This document shows positions 11,421 through 24,010 of a DNA stretch of 64,000 bases, piece after piece (position 1 is the first letter of the stretch; every line of letters starts with the position of its first letter). The position numbers and the translations under genes were made by a program. Location of the stretch: the NCBI RefSeq assembly GCF_910592395.1, contig NC_088311.1:6638501-6702500 (forward strand), given 5' to 3'. Source of the stretch: Lineus longissimus. Lineage: Eukaryota; Nemertea; Pilidiophora; Heteronemertea; Lineidae. The notes beneath the pieces are model-generated. The model searched no databases. It had not been told where the DNA came from and saw only the letters and a list, made by a program, of their open reading frames with translations.

Positions 11421-14400
11421 TATATTGACTGTATTAAATCATGCTCTAGCAGAGACCAGGAAACTATTATGTCTTGAAATTTCTAAATCAGGAAAAAGGT
11501 TTCCAAATAAGGTAGTTACTAGACTCGGAACTTGGTGTGCGCTTGGCCATATGATCGCTGTCGACTATCACTTCAACTACCACTTCAGATTTCATGGAAA
11601 TATAGTAAACAGGCATCTTGGTTTGTTGTATGTAGTTTTAGCTCAATCAGTAAGAGGCAGAATAGACTGTAAGACACCTTGATAGAAGAGAAATTATACT
11701 TGCTCCTTTTGTACAGCTGACTGGTGGACTGACATCTCTCTAGTCGATGATCAACTGAAAGTAAAAATTAGAGAAGGGAACAGAAATATTCAAGTGTTGA
11801 AATCCAGTTTGGGTTCCTGGCAATGCTGATTACACTTCAACTTCAAATAAATCTCAAATGTTTGACATAAATGTGATCTTGTAGCTCATAAATGTAAAAC
11901 ACTCACCTTTTCACACACACCTCAGCCCAGGCACAAGCTGTGTTCTGTCTGATTCCAAATGCACAAAGCAGTTAGAAGCGGTTCTGCTAATTAAGTCTAT
12001 AAGCATGTGACCTAACCCCATTTCACTCCCCCCCAGAAAACTGGTTGAGCTAATTAGGTTATTTCACCCTCTTGGTCTTTTCATTCGCTGAGGCATGTCC
12101 TGATGACTGTATTGTTGAATCTAATCTAATCCCTTGTCCATTGTCCAGTGTCCATTGTCCTGGGGCCCAGTGAGCCATGCCACTATTTTATAATTCTTGT
12201 CCTTACAATGCCTTTCTTCTTGTAATAAAACTACTTTCATGGTTGATGATTAGATTAGTTTTCCTAAAGGAGGAATATGTTATCATTATTGCATCTTGAC
12301 CATCAAGATTTTTGCACCTTGCTCTATTTGCATTTGGCTCTATACTATAGAGCATGAATTCTTAACCACCAAATATCTATATGGTGAGTGCAATGGCCCC
12401 TGGCCTTTTCATTGTTTCTAGAAGGGCTCATAGCGACCATTTGCGACCATTGGTTGCGACACCAAGGACCAATGCAATCAAACAGAGGCTTGATGTATTT
12501 TCTATGACAAAGATTGATATACCAAGCTATTAGAAAGGCAGGAAACCGTTCAGACTCTAACAGCAACATCAGTTCTCCCACAAGGACTGAATACTCTAGC
12601 TTAATACCATGAACACCTGTCATTAAGCTGATATAAGGGGATCCAGGCATGTTCCCTCCAAATGCCACAGTTTAATTCTCAGTATGATTCTCTCTCCTCG
12701 GGGCATTTCACAGCTCAGCAGATTGTCAGGCTTTGTTGGGTCACAGTCGTGACAATCAACGATTCGTAATCTGAGATTTGCTCGATGAAAATTCTTTGGC
12801 ACGTCCGCTGTGGATGAAACGCCTTTTTGAGCTTCAGTGCTATGCTTATTTCTAATTGGTGAAGGTAAAAGCATCTTCTCCTGTTGAATTATCTGGTCCT
12901 CAAATTTTATGTTTTCATGGAGTTCAGCTGGAATGACCACAATATGTGGTATTGTCTATCCTATTTTTTGGGTGTCTAGGGAAAGCAGACAAGCCTGCTG
13001 GGTGTATTGTACTAGAGTAGACCTCGTGTCTCTCATCAGCTCTCCCTAACAAGCCCCGCATCCCTGGCCTGAAGCCTGCATGATCACGTCTTCAACCAGA
13101 TGCTTCTGATAATTACGCTTGATGAATTTCATGTCTTGTCCAGTAGCCTTTTACAAAGATTAAGTGCCTATTGATTATATCGCCACGATTGATGGAGAAA
13201 CTCTTGCCAGGCACAAATATGGATATCATTTCTTGGCGAGTGGTCAATATCCTCCAAATAGGGTCGGCTCGTGCTGGCCACGTTTCTAACAACGCCAATC
13301 ATGACCAAGATGGAGGCTTGATTTCCATGACTTTCTCATAAAGTCTTAAGTGTAGAAGGTAAAAATGATTGAAAACCCTTCTTGCCTGTTGGATTCGCTA
13401 TTGGTAATGATGGTGACCATGCATGATTATCTTTGTAATTACTGGTCTTTCTGCTTCAACACAAAAACACCTGAGATACGTACATGATGTACATGGGCTA
13501 TGTGCAGCTTTCTTCACTCAGGGAAGATACTGTGTAATAAGGGTCAGAAGGTGAAAACCCTTGCCTATCAGGCTCAAGAAGTCTCACAGGCGAGTTGGAG
13601 TGGTCATCTTCCTCAGGAAGGTTCATGCACATGTAGCAATATTGTAATCCTATGTAGATGATACCCGATTCTCAAATTGGCACTGACTGTATCTTCTGGC
13701 AGCTTCTTCTCCTCATGGTCTATGCACATTGGAGTGCAGTCAGACGGCAGATGTGGGCGAAGAATGATGTTCCATTGGGCAAGCGATTGCCGGTATGAAT
13801 AGTTATTGGCTGATACCCCAGCTGCGAAAATCACATCTGTCTGTCGCTTCTCTTACACTTGATGTGAATCAGCCCCCATGATCTATCTTATTAGGGAACA
13901 TTAAGGTAATGAGTCGTGGATCCATCCATTGGCCTACGTCGTTGCACCACTGCCCTGTCTCTCCAACGCCTTCAGTTGATGACCTACACTTACACCTCTT
14001 TGGGGCCAACCTCTGGACAGGACGTGCTCCTACGTGTGAATCAACGTCGATGACAGCCCGTGATTGAATATTGCGATTACAATCTGACCTTTCTGTTGAA
14101 GGATGGCGGACCTAGTCACGCAGGCCATTTCTGATTAATGACAGTGTCATCTAAGATCGCGTTCAAATACTGTGACTGTGATACGGGTTAGTTTTCCATT
14201 AGGCTCACATCATGTCAAAGGTTGTGATTGAAGTAAACTGTGTCTATGTTCTTATGGTAATACCATTATAGATATATCGAGGATGTTGCCTGTTTGAATT
14301 GGTTCCTCTGGCATGTCATGCTGTTTTGTCTGCTGGCATTCGAGGACTCCAAGTTATCAAGTATCTCTTCTCAAAGCTGCTTGATGGGAGGTGACCGAAT

Positions 14401-16138
14401 GGCTACGAAAAATCCCTTCAACAAACTGTTCAATGAACTCTCTCCTGATCTTCTGGTTAACATGGTCAGTTTTCACTTGACCTCCGGTCTCTCCTGCCAG
14501 CCCAGTGCTAAGTGATGTAATGGTCCCCCCCCCAATTTGTCCTGTTCTAGGAAAGCCAATCCTGTATTGATTAATCATTCATCGGTCCATCCTCATGATA
14601 TTGACACATGTATCACACCTTGAATCACAATGTGGTGAGGAAAGAATGAGAAGTCTGATATTATTTTATCCTGCTATGAAATTTGTGATGTTGAAGATCA
14701 GAATGAAACAATGTTGTAGATTCATTGTCCTCCATTGCCTCTGGAACAAATGGACCTTAACTAATTAACTGACTTAGACTTAGAGTCACCAGCACTGACT
14801 CATTCTATAAGTGGACGCCAACTAATTAGGCATTAAAGATGATAATTTGTCATGGATTTAACTACGGTTGATTAAGCTAATGATTTTCCCTCTGGTTTGG
14901 TACTTTGTGATGATTTCTGAGAAACTGCACAGATACTTATTTATGTGTTTGGTAATCTGCCGCGGTGCTGTGGCTAAATAAAGACAACGGAAGGGCAGCT
15001 AAGGTCTTGCCAAGTCATCTTTTGCAGATGTAGGTGTGTGTGTGACGGTGAGGGGGGGGGGGTACTGGTATTCTTGTGTTCAGATCCAAAATTCATCCCC
15101 TGAGTTTCGATAAAGGCTTTCAAAGTTATGCTATCATGAGCGGTCTTTGAAATGTTCTCCGAATGTTTCAGCAAGAACAGAGTTGGGTGATGATCAGTGG
15201 ACTTTGCCATTGTAGTCATGTTAGTGAAAAGGGCTCTCAAGTTAAGCCGAAATATTGGAGACGATTTTCAAATACTGCTTGTGATCGCATTACTTTACAG
15301 ACTTCAACCTTAGATAGTTGATCATTAGGTTCTCCTCTAGACTGAGGGTCTCTCATTGTTGGAACTACTCTTGATTTCCTCCGAATCTCATTAGCTCCAT
15401 CCATCTCAACTAGATATATACGAGTTCCTTCAAGTAAACAATAGGGCAGAGGAAGCTGAACCCAGCAGCAACTCATCTCTTCAAAAGAAGAATGATTGGG
15501 CATATCCTTTGTCACAAAGCGGACATATATGTAAAGTATGGGAGCTATTCTTACTTATGTGTCTCAAAGAAAGAAGCCAGATTCATATCGAGGTGTGGGT
15601 TTGATCGTTGTTGTGCGGGGGCACCTACGGAAGGAAGCAAGTGTAATTCAAAGCCCGGCCAGCCCTTATCCAACGGCAAGATCTGAAAGTTATATTAGAA
15701 AAGTGTTGGACTACAAGAAGGAGTATTAAAACGTAAAGAAGATAAAAAATGGCCAGTACCTGATGGGTAAAGGTTTGATATTTGGCAGTAGAGCAGTACT
15801 TCTTTTTCGTCTTCTTTACGAAATCTGACATTTTGACCTTTGTAAAGTCATTGTGTCTGAACTTTGATTTAGAGATATTCGTGTAAAGATAACAAAATTA
15901 ACTTCCTATTGTTTGTCAACCATTTATCAGATCGTGAATAACAAATTAGTTTAATTTCAAGGTAGCATTAGTTGCGTTACCAGTATTAACAATCCCCAAT
16001 AGTGTAACATTCGTTTTACTGGCTGTAATGTGGTCATTTATATGGATGTTCAGCTCATTTTGGTCAGGATAGATGCCCTATAACTCATGACTAAACCTTA
16101 ATGCCTGATGACACTATATCACTGCTAAGGTAATCTGT
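11421..16138. other. Long non-coding stretch downstream of the array
   Basis: Contains only short open frames; the longest are minus-strand frames of about 105 codons at 12345-12668 and 12623-12940. None has a recognisable domain or convincing splice sites. A 27-bp fragment at 12352-12379 matches 1801-1827. Poly-C (14524-14532) and poly-G (15052-15061) runs are present. Confidence 0.5.
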
Positions 16139-16290
16139 GGTTAGGTCATAAAGACCAGTCAGATGGTTTGTCCCTATAGGAAGAAGGATGTCAGTTGGTG
16201 GTGAGGTAGTAAAGATTAGTCTAATGGTTTGACCTGTGGAAGAGGGATGTGGACTGGTGGTTAGGTAGTATCTACCAGTCTGGTTGTAAA
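16139..16290. repeat. Diverged tandem repeat, about 60-bp unit, 2.5 copies
   Basis: Units begin GGTTAGGTCATAAAGACCAG (16139), GGTGAGGTAGTAAAGATTAG (16200) and GGTTAGGTAGTATCTACCAG (16259). The shared core is TGGTTTG followed by GAAGAGGGATGT. The minus-strand frame at 16091-16312 translates this repeat. Confidence 0.8.
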
Positions 16291-17366
16291 CTCTTTGGCA
16301 AAACAGTGTCATAATTTTCGCAGCCTGTTAAAAGAACAGTATCGACTATGGAGCCAGGAACTGCTCATTTACAAGTCTATGTAATGTGTACCTTTCTGCA
16401 TACTGGTTGCTGGTTAATATTTAAAAAACTCCAAATGGGCTGAGCCTCAAAGCACTCGCGATAAAAGCCAATTATATAATAATCCATAAAACGCAAACAT
16501 TCACTTAAGATTGCAAGCCGCTAATGTACAATTTGTGTATTAAATATGCAACAGGATCCCTATTGCTGTGTATAAAGAACACCCAAGCCGTACAGAAAGC
16601 GAGCATTTCTCGTGGAGATTGATGCCAGAAATCAATGAAATACGCTTCTAATCCTGTATGTGCTAAACTGCTTGTATATTGAGCCGGGTTGGCTGAAGAT
16701 TTGGACGGTAAACTGTAAGATGGGATGGGCTACTGAATTCTCAGGTGGACTGTTCTGTTCCTTAAATGCAGTTTATGGTCTACTTTAAGCTGATTCTGGT
16801 CAGTGAATAGTTGGTTATGGGTGTAGGTTGTTGATGGTCAGAACACCTCCTTCGGGGCTGCTGTATTTCAGCTTCTTGACAGGGCAAGGTGAACCACCTT
16901 TGGCTCTTTTTTAAGCTACCACATGGACATGCCTGTGACGTTGAAATAGGCAATACTTCATTCACTGACTCGTTTGACCCTTGGCCATAGTGACATAGCT
17001 TTACTCGCGTGGCCCACAACCATGTTACCTATCCTTCTCATCATCTCAGTGAGTCGCATCTTTTTTTCGAGTGCCGTCATTTCATGATGACCAGCGCTCT
17101 ATTTTGTTCCGAAACATCTCCGTTGATTGCTATAGTTTTTCCGTGTTATTACGGTGATGGCAATTCGTTGTACCATCTGGTGTAACATTGTGCCATTGTA
17201 GTGGTGACATGGAGATCCAATTTATGCTGGAAATGCCTGAGATGTGGTCACTAAGCCAGCTATTGCAAGAATCTCATGTCTGAGCTGATTTCAGTTAAAT
17301 CAGTTACTCGAAATATGTTTCTTTTTCTTCTCACTAAAATCTTAATCAAGGCTTTTCATGTGCAGT
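16291..17366. other. Non-coding stretch, nothing recognised
   Basis: Only a 79-codon minus frame (16780-17019) with no recognisable domain. No RNA gene seen. Confidence 0.45.
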
Positions 17367-17465
17367 TACTGTGTAGACGCTATTAAGCCGGTTGAATAAC
17401 GCCTTTACCAAAGGCTTTATGTGAATCAGTCGCACCAAAACCAGCTAAATAGCGTCTACACAGTA
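17367..17465. mobile_element. Small TIR element (MITE-like) flanked by TA
   Basis: A 95-bp element (17369-17463) bounded by TA dinucleotides. The left end CTGTGTAGACGCTATTAAGC is the inverted complement, with few mismatches, of the right end GCTAAATAGCGTCTACACAG; pairing continues to about 25 bp. An internal perfect palindrome GCCTTTACCAAAGGC lies at 17401-17415. TA duplication plus short TIRs fits a non-autonomous Tc1/mariner-like MITE (inference). No transposase frame. Confidence 0.8.
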
Positions 17466-18536
17466 TGTTGATTGCTCGATAAAGACATTTCTAATGTCGA
17501 CAGCAACAAGTAGAAAATGTGCTTAAAATTTACATCACGTTTAAAGCTTGAAAATAGCAACATTATTCCCATTAAGTGCACTCTAAAAATTGCAGTAATC
17601 AATTAAGCAACATAACTGATGTCACTTTACTTCAGCCTTTGACTGTACACATTGATTGATTGCCTTCCTGTACGAGTTCAAGCCATCCGACATTCAGTGC
17701 GATGATAGAATTCTTCCATTGTCCAAAAAGAAGAGATTCCCTATGATGCTGCCCATGCCGTTTGCAAACAGCCTGGAAAAACACGAGAGAACGGCTGGTA
17801 CCGAGAAAACCTTGATGACACCATGATGACTTTTCTCAAAATAGAACACAAAATGAAAAGCTTTGGTCACTATCGTTAAACTTGAAAAAACTCGAGATGC
17901 ACCAATCTAAGACCGTTTCTAAATATTCAAGGAATGGAAGATAATATGCAAATGGTCGTGTGGTACAGTGCATTCTCAAAAATAAAACAATCACGAAAAT
18001 TTCATGGTTTGCTTGTGTGTTCTTCTTTCAGGTCCGACATAGTAACTGACTGTGTGCATAGAAGCAGTCAATGTTGATGAAAGTTTTTGCATTGCTTACT
18101 GCTCAACCAAGTGTAATTTAAAATTAGATTGAAACTTTACGGACTTTAATTCATTGAGTATGCTTAATTTTATGGCAGAATTCACGGGGAGCAGATGAGA
18201 TTAATCTGTCGCCTCCAGGGTACTGTCATTCAACGAGTTGTACTAATTAGTTTGATGCTTTTTCTGCAAGTCGGGATGACATACGGCAAAAGTTTCCAAG
18301 GACCCCCAGCCAAGTAACTATGCTGCAAGTTAGTGCTGTGTGCCTGTATTATTGCTTGTGGATGTTGATTGCTAAGAGGAAGAGACGTCACATGGATGGT
18401 GATAGATTATCACAAGATTGATACCACACCGATGATTTTAACTTTGCTTGAGGTTGTATGAGGAGAGAAAAGCTGGTGATGATGATCAGTGATGAATAAT
18501 GTTGATTGTTGAATAAGCTTTTTCATTGACCCTTTG
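17466..18536. other. Non-coding stretch, nothing recognised
   Basis: AT-rich sequence without an open frame of 60 codons on either strand. Confidence 0.5.
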
Positions 18537-18680
18537 GAGCCTTGATGGCCTAAAGATAATCTCATCCGCCCAAAAAGCTGTAGGTCCCGGGTTTGATCCT
18601 GGGCTCTTTACATTCAGTTACAATTTGAATGTGATAAAACTCTAATCAAGTTCCGATGACTCGGTGTCAAAGAGACATAG
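18537..18680 (+). mobile_element. tRNA-derived SINE-like fragment
   Basis: 18537-18607 resembles a degenerate tRNA head: GAGCC at the 5' end can pair with GGCTC at 18602-18606; TGATGGCCTAAAGATAATC resembles an A box; GTCCCGGGTTTGATCCTGGG contains a B box-like GGTTTGATCC in a T-arm-like hairpin. The anticodon arm is poor, so this is not a functional tRNA gene. The tail to about 18680 is an unassigned body. The 3' limit is uncertain. Confidence 0.5.
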
Positions 18681-20891
18681 ACGGTGGTGGTTTCTTTGAG
18701 AATGATGATGTTTGTTTCAAAGATAATGTCACCTGTTGTTTACCATCTCGTAGTTCCATTGCCAGCAGCCCTGATGTTTCATTGTATTGTTCTTTGGTAT
18801 CTTTTGGTATCCGATTGTACCAGGGAGTAAGTTAGCTTGATTTACAACTGCCGGCTATAATGAATGAATGATAGATTTGAATGAGAAACATGATGTGCTA
18901 ATGTGCCAATTCATTGATTGAAGAGATAAGCTGACAACATCAGCTTCAATGAATAATAGATCTAGTAGTTTGTGAGTAAACAGCCAGGTACCAGAAATGA
19001 ATGAATGAAATAGATTACAATGGATTTATCATTGATGTAGTTCTCAGAATGTATTCATGGTAACCTTAGCCTTGTAAGAAAAAAATGATACAAGGGTACT
19101 TCACTGAGTTTTAAAATGATGTATCGCTCACGTAACAATCTATCAGATGGAACATAGCTGACCGGAGACAGCCTTGTCGCCGTTTTAAACAGTCATTTGG
19201 CTGAACAACTCCCTGCCTGGCATGTTTCCATTTTGGTACATTTCACTGAATTCTTTGGGGACCACCTTCCACGATATTTCATCCAGCCATTTTCCTAAGT
19301 TGCCAACGGTAATATAGCTATACCCAGGTTCTCACTATTTGGCATTTGGCTCTATGCTGTTCTTGCAAAAGCAAAAATGGTTAAAAAGTTACCATTTTCA
19401 CTTTTGCATCCTATTTCGTCTTCTGTAAGAAATAAGACTTGGTAATTTGCCCCGTTGTTCGACTCTATTAACTAATTCAATTGTGAATGAGGCATACATC
19501 ACAGTAGAGTCTCTACGTCCTGATCGATAGGAATTCCATCCTCCGCTGTTAAGTTGGTGTTCAGTGTGCAATGATGCTCCTTCATGTTCAGGCTAGAAGA
19601 AGCTGTTTAAATGCTTAATGAAATCCTTCTCGCGATGCCGTCTTATATTACTCGTTTGTTCTCGATGGATAGTTTTATCGCTCATAATCCAGAGCCACTT
19701 GTTTCGATGTGGTCTATAACAGTGCTGGCAATTTATAGAGTACTTAGTTGCTAAATGTAACTGGCTTATTGTCAGTACTTTAGCACTTCAAGTGGAAGTT
19801 ATTGGTTATTTTGAGTCAGTTTAGATTCAGTACTTTAGGTGGATCAGTTGCTCAAGGGTTATCCTGTAATTTGGACAGGTTCATTATAATAGTCAATACG
19901 TTCAAAGAAATTATTTTTCAGGAGTTTTGGACCAACTTTCTGGAGAGATTTGAAGATAATTTGGCAGATCAAAAATGAAAATGCAACAGGATTTGTTTCT
20001 TTTAAATCTAAACTGATCTTTTATGGAGTTTCCGAATTCCGAATGTTCGATAACATCAAAATCCTGGACGACAACCCCCCTTCATACTGCTGGCTTTTGA
20101 GCTGTGCAATGTGTAAGACACTTGCGTCTTCTTGGTACAAGAGTTCATGAACGCACCCCGAGTTCAGCCCTGACTTCCCTGGGGGAATTATGCTTCATGC
20201 CATCCACATGGTCATTGATTATCACATCTAACAAGCTAGTAATGATTTCCTGGCATTGGTGGCGAACACTCCTCCAACTTCTCTCGATTTCGAAGCATGT
20301 AACAGAAGACGATCATTCGACTGAGTGGGCTTATTGTGCAAAATACCTCGAGGACTTTGATCCACCTCTCCTTGGCGATAATCGATACTGAACGATTGTT
20401 ACATCTTGTATTTTAGATCGCTACACCCTATTGGTTAAAAGGACAGAGATGCCGCATTGATTTCCAATAGCGTTCATTCCAACCTAATCTGGTTGTAATC
20501 ATCTCAAGATGGGTGCACTGTTTTGTGTAGATGGTACACTGGCGTGTTCGTATCGTTAGGGTGGATGAACTGTTAAAGTCCTGCTGAATGTCCATCTTGT
20601 ACTTAGAGTGAACTGGAAAAATTAATCTGGTCCATTTGTCGCAGTGTCTCTAAGCTCTTCCAACACCTACGCTTGGCCATTCAAGTAGCTTCCGCTGTAC
20701 TTTCTGAATGGTGCACTTTTTCCAACTGTAGCTGTTGTCAATGGTTCCTGCTCCGTGCAAACCCGGCATGCATATTTTTTTTTATGCTGTGAATATGGCA
20801 AATCTTATGTCAATACATGTAATATGAAGGTGTTTCATTCAAATTCTTAACTTGGCCGTACAACTGGCTAAAGCTTTTCAAGTTGTATTCA
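18681..20891. other. Non-coding stretch, nothing recognised
   Basis: Contains a 95-codon frame at 20104-20391 without recognisable domain or splice context. No repeats of note. Confidence 0.45.
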
Positions 20892-21134
20892 TCTTTATGA
20901 AACCAGCTGGAATCCGCAACTGAATGTGGTTTCCACCCTGGTGCTGTCTCAAAATGTGGCATATTAAGTTCTCCTTATGAAACCAGCTGGAATCCGCAAC
21001 CAAATGTGGTTTCCACCCTGGTGCTGTCTCAAGATGTGGCATATTCAGTTCTCCTTATGAAACCAACTGGCATCTGCAACTGAATGTGGTTTCCACCCTG
21101 GTGCTGTCTCAAGATGTGGCATATTCAGTTCTCC
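20892..21134. repeat. Three tandem copies of an 80-bp unit
   Basis: Units start at TTATGAAACCAGCTGGAATC (20895), again at 20975, and TTATGAAACCAACTGGCATC (21055). All contain GTGGTTTCCACCCTGGTGCT and end with ATATT(A/C)AGTTCTCC. High identity indicates a recent local duplication. No protein-level signal. Confidence 0.93.
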
Positions 21135-23774
21135 AAATTCTAGAAAATATCAGGATTTGTTTTTGACAGCTTACGAAATCGTTTGCCGATTCCACAAAAG
21201 AAAACATTCACGAAAATTTGGCAGCAGTAACTCATCCTGCTTCAACAAGTCAGACAAAAAAATTTCGGGAGAGTATTTATGGTACAGGGCCGTGTGATCG
21301 CATATTGCTTGTCAAAATGACCGTATATGAGATGCTCTCCTTGTCAGGGGTGATTTTAGGTGATTTCATCCACTCTGTATACCATCACAGCACTGACAGC
21401 CTCTGCTCGAACTATGAGTAATCGTAAACAAACCATAGTAACCAGAACAAATATCCAGGGGCAGTCTCTCAATATTCTAGGCAATTGTGTCATGTCTCCC
21501 ATCCCAGTGGTCCTAATAGGAAAATCACCATAGTCTGTTTTATCAGTTGGAGGCTATTCACAATATTTTCATTATTAGTCCGGTGTTGCCTCTGTTGTTC
21601 AAGGTCAGTTGTCCAAACGTTTTTAACTGCTAAGACCATGCAGAGTTGCATTATAATACTAGAAGTACCATTCCAGCAGAAAAAATCCATCAGTTCTACA
21701 AATCCGCTAAATGTTATTGGACTTCCCAGCTCATGTTTTCGATTGTGTTCTGAAAAAAATAGAAGAAAACATGTATCTTGAACAGCATAACTTATTCGCT
21801 GAATGTTATTGGTGGACGCAGCTCATGTCTTAGATTGTGTTGTTGGAAAAACAGGAGGCCAGGAATTTAATCCCGACATTTTCAAGCAGGACTTATTCAG
21901 ATATGATTGACCTTCAGACATCCGAAGGGCCAAGAATTCTTGATAGTCATGATAGTACCACTACAATTATTTGTGGAAAATGTAAAAGCAAGCTACGGGA
22001 TCTAAACAGAATCATTTTCTGGCCTGAATAGCTATCAGCAGCCATTTCATATCAGACTTTCTTGACAAGGTGATGCCTACACACATCTTTACGGTATCGA
22101 TTTATTGATGTGAAATCAAGATTATATTGAGTCGTGCCAATATCCATCTTCCTAGCTGCGACATCGATATATCTTTTTCACGCTACTTTCCATGTCAGGA
22201 GATGAATTTCCGCAGACGTGTGAGTTGTCTGTAGAGGACGGAGAGATAGTTCAATAAATATATCAATGATTACTATGAAGATTCCAGTAAAGGCATATCA
22301 AGTACATGATTCAATGGAACCAACTCACCAGGATTTGAAAAAACACATCAAATGTTCCATAGGGTTTAATCATAAGTGGCTTGATTGGTTATGCACTAAC
22401 TGTATCCTAGTTAGTCCCAGGCCCTTCTTGCTCCAAGGCCACGAGAAACTTTTCAAGTAAGCTCAAATTGTGTAAGTTAGTCTTGATGATAAAATAAAAA
22501 GTTTATGAATCACATATTGAATAACTCGCGAGTCCTTGAGCCCAAACAGTTGACTCATCAACTGCTGAAGCTAAAAAGTTTTATTCCTTTGTTTCCACTT
22601 GATCTGAAATTGCTTGTCCTAAAAAGTGAAACAAGACAATGATGGAAAACCTGCCCCTGTAACGACCTTGCCGCATGGACGAGTTAGTGATATTATCGTT
22701 CCTGGGCGGGGTACATGGATTTTGAATAATCTTAATTGGAAATACGGCGTTGGTTCTATTAGGCGAGCTCCTGTTATTCAATTCAGACCTATTTAAAGTA
22801 AATTGCCTTGGAAATCAATTTCCATTCCCGTTTGACCGGCGAGTAAACATCGGAAATAGATGCACCTTATTTTCCGTGAGTTCGATCAAGCCGTAAGAGA
22901 ATTATGCTAAGTTCTATTGCAATTTGCATGTCTTATCAGGAAAATTGATGGAGCTCTTCATCGATTTTCATTTCAGTTCTATGGCATTGTTGAAGTACTT
23001 TGAAAATTGATGTTTTTAGCATCTGAAGCTCTTTATGTTCTTGATTACTTTGTCTTCTTGCCTTTGATCCCTCTCTAAATTTCTAGCCCTGTTTCTTCGT
23101 TTAGTTGTATCCTCTAATGGACTGTTGATCACCGAAATGAAATCCGTCAAATGACTATGATCTGCTTCATCTTCTACCTCAAGATTCGGCACATTGAACT
23201 CGAGAAGATACAACCTTGTCCTTTCCAGTTCATTTATTCGTCTCAACATTGGATTGAGAGATTTCTTTAAGAAATTCTCCCTGATGAAGATGTTATTGAA
23301 TTGACGTATGAAAAACCTGCCTGTGAAATTATTGCTTACAGTCTGAAATTGGCATATGCTGCGAGGTGTTAGATACGACTGCACCTATTCTGCGGCAATC
23401 TTTTTCTGTCGCATGACACTCATTTCTTGTGGCTAATCGGATGTGGCATCAACATATTATTGTCCGCTAATTTAGTCGATGGGTGATCAACTTCAATCGC
23501 TAGTTACCGTTAGCTTACAACCTCAGAACTTGACTAGTCAGGTGTTAGCATTCTGATTGGCTGCGTGTTTCCATGGCGACAACATGGTAACGAGTGTTTA
23601 CCTTGCCAACTACCCCGTAAAGGACTGCTCACAAGTGTCCTTACACTGTAGATAAAGGTATTCCCTCATGTTTTGATGGGATTGAAATTTAATCTTCGTG
23701 CGTTGATTATCAAACGCTTCCATGTTAATGACCCGCGAATGTTGTAATAAAATAATGTGCATGGGGTGCTGAGC
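21135..23774. other. Non-coding stretch, one unassigned minus-strand frame
   Basis: A 122-codon minus-strand frame (23016-23384) is charged near its C-terminus (KRRNRARNLERDQRQ) but matches no family I know, and its length is within chance. Nothing else recognised. Confidence 0.4.
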
Positions 23775-24010
23775 CTCCATCAAGGATATAATGGGTTGCA
23801 TAATGGGATGTTTCATGGAGTGTATCATGGGGTGTGTCAAAGGGTGCATCATGGGGTGCATCATGGGGTGCATCATGGGGTTCATCATCGGGTGCATCAT
23901 GGGGTGCATCATGGGGTGCATCATCGGGTGCATCATGGGGTGCATCATCGGGTGCATCATGGGGTGCATCATGGGGTGCATCATGGGGTGCATCATGGGA
24001 TGTATCAAGG
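23775..24010. repeat. 12-bp minisatellite (TGCATCATGGGG)n
   Basis: About 19 units of TGCATCATGGGG with interspersed variants (ATCATCGGG, TTCATCATCGGG). The period is a multiple of three and the unit lacks stops in several frames, so long artificial frames arise on both strands (MHPM repeats on minus; GCIM and HHGV on plus). Units at the edges are more diverged than those in the centre. I do not regard these frames as genes. Confidence 0.95.

Noticed and set aside
12345-12940. Two overlapping minus-strand frames of 105-107 codons as a retrotransposon fragment
   Set aside because: No reverse transcriptase, integrase or zinc-knuckle motif was visible and the lengths are within chance expectation.
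18537-18607. Functional tRNA gene
   Set aside because: The anticodon arm does not fold properly and the A box is degenerate; better explained as a SINE head.
23016-23384. 122-codon minus-strand frame as a gene
   Set aside because: No recognised family, no splice or promoter context, and the length is similar to other chance frames in the window.
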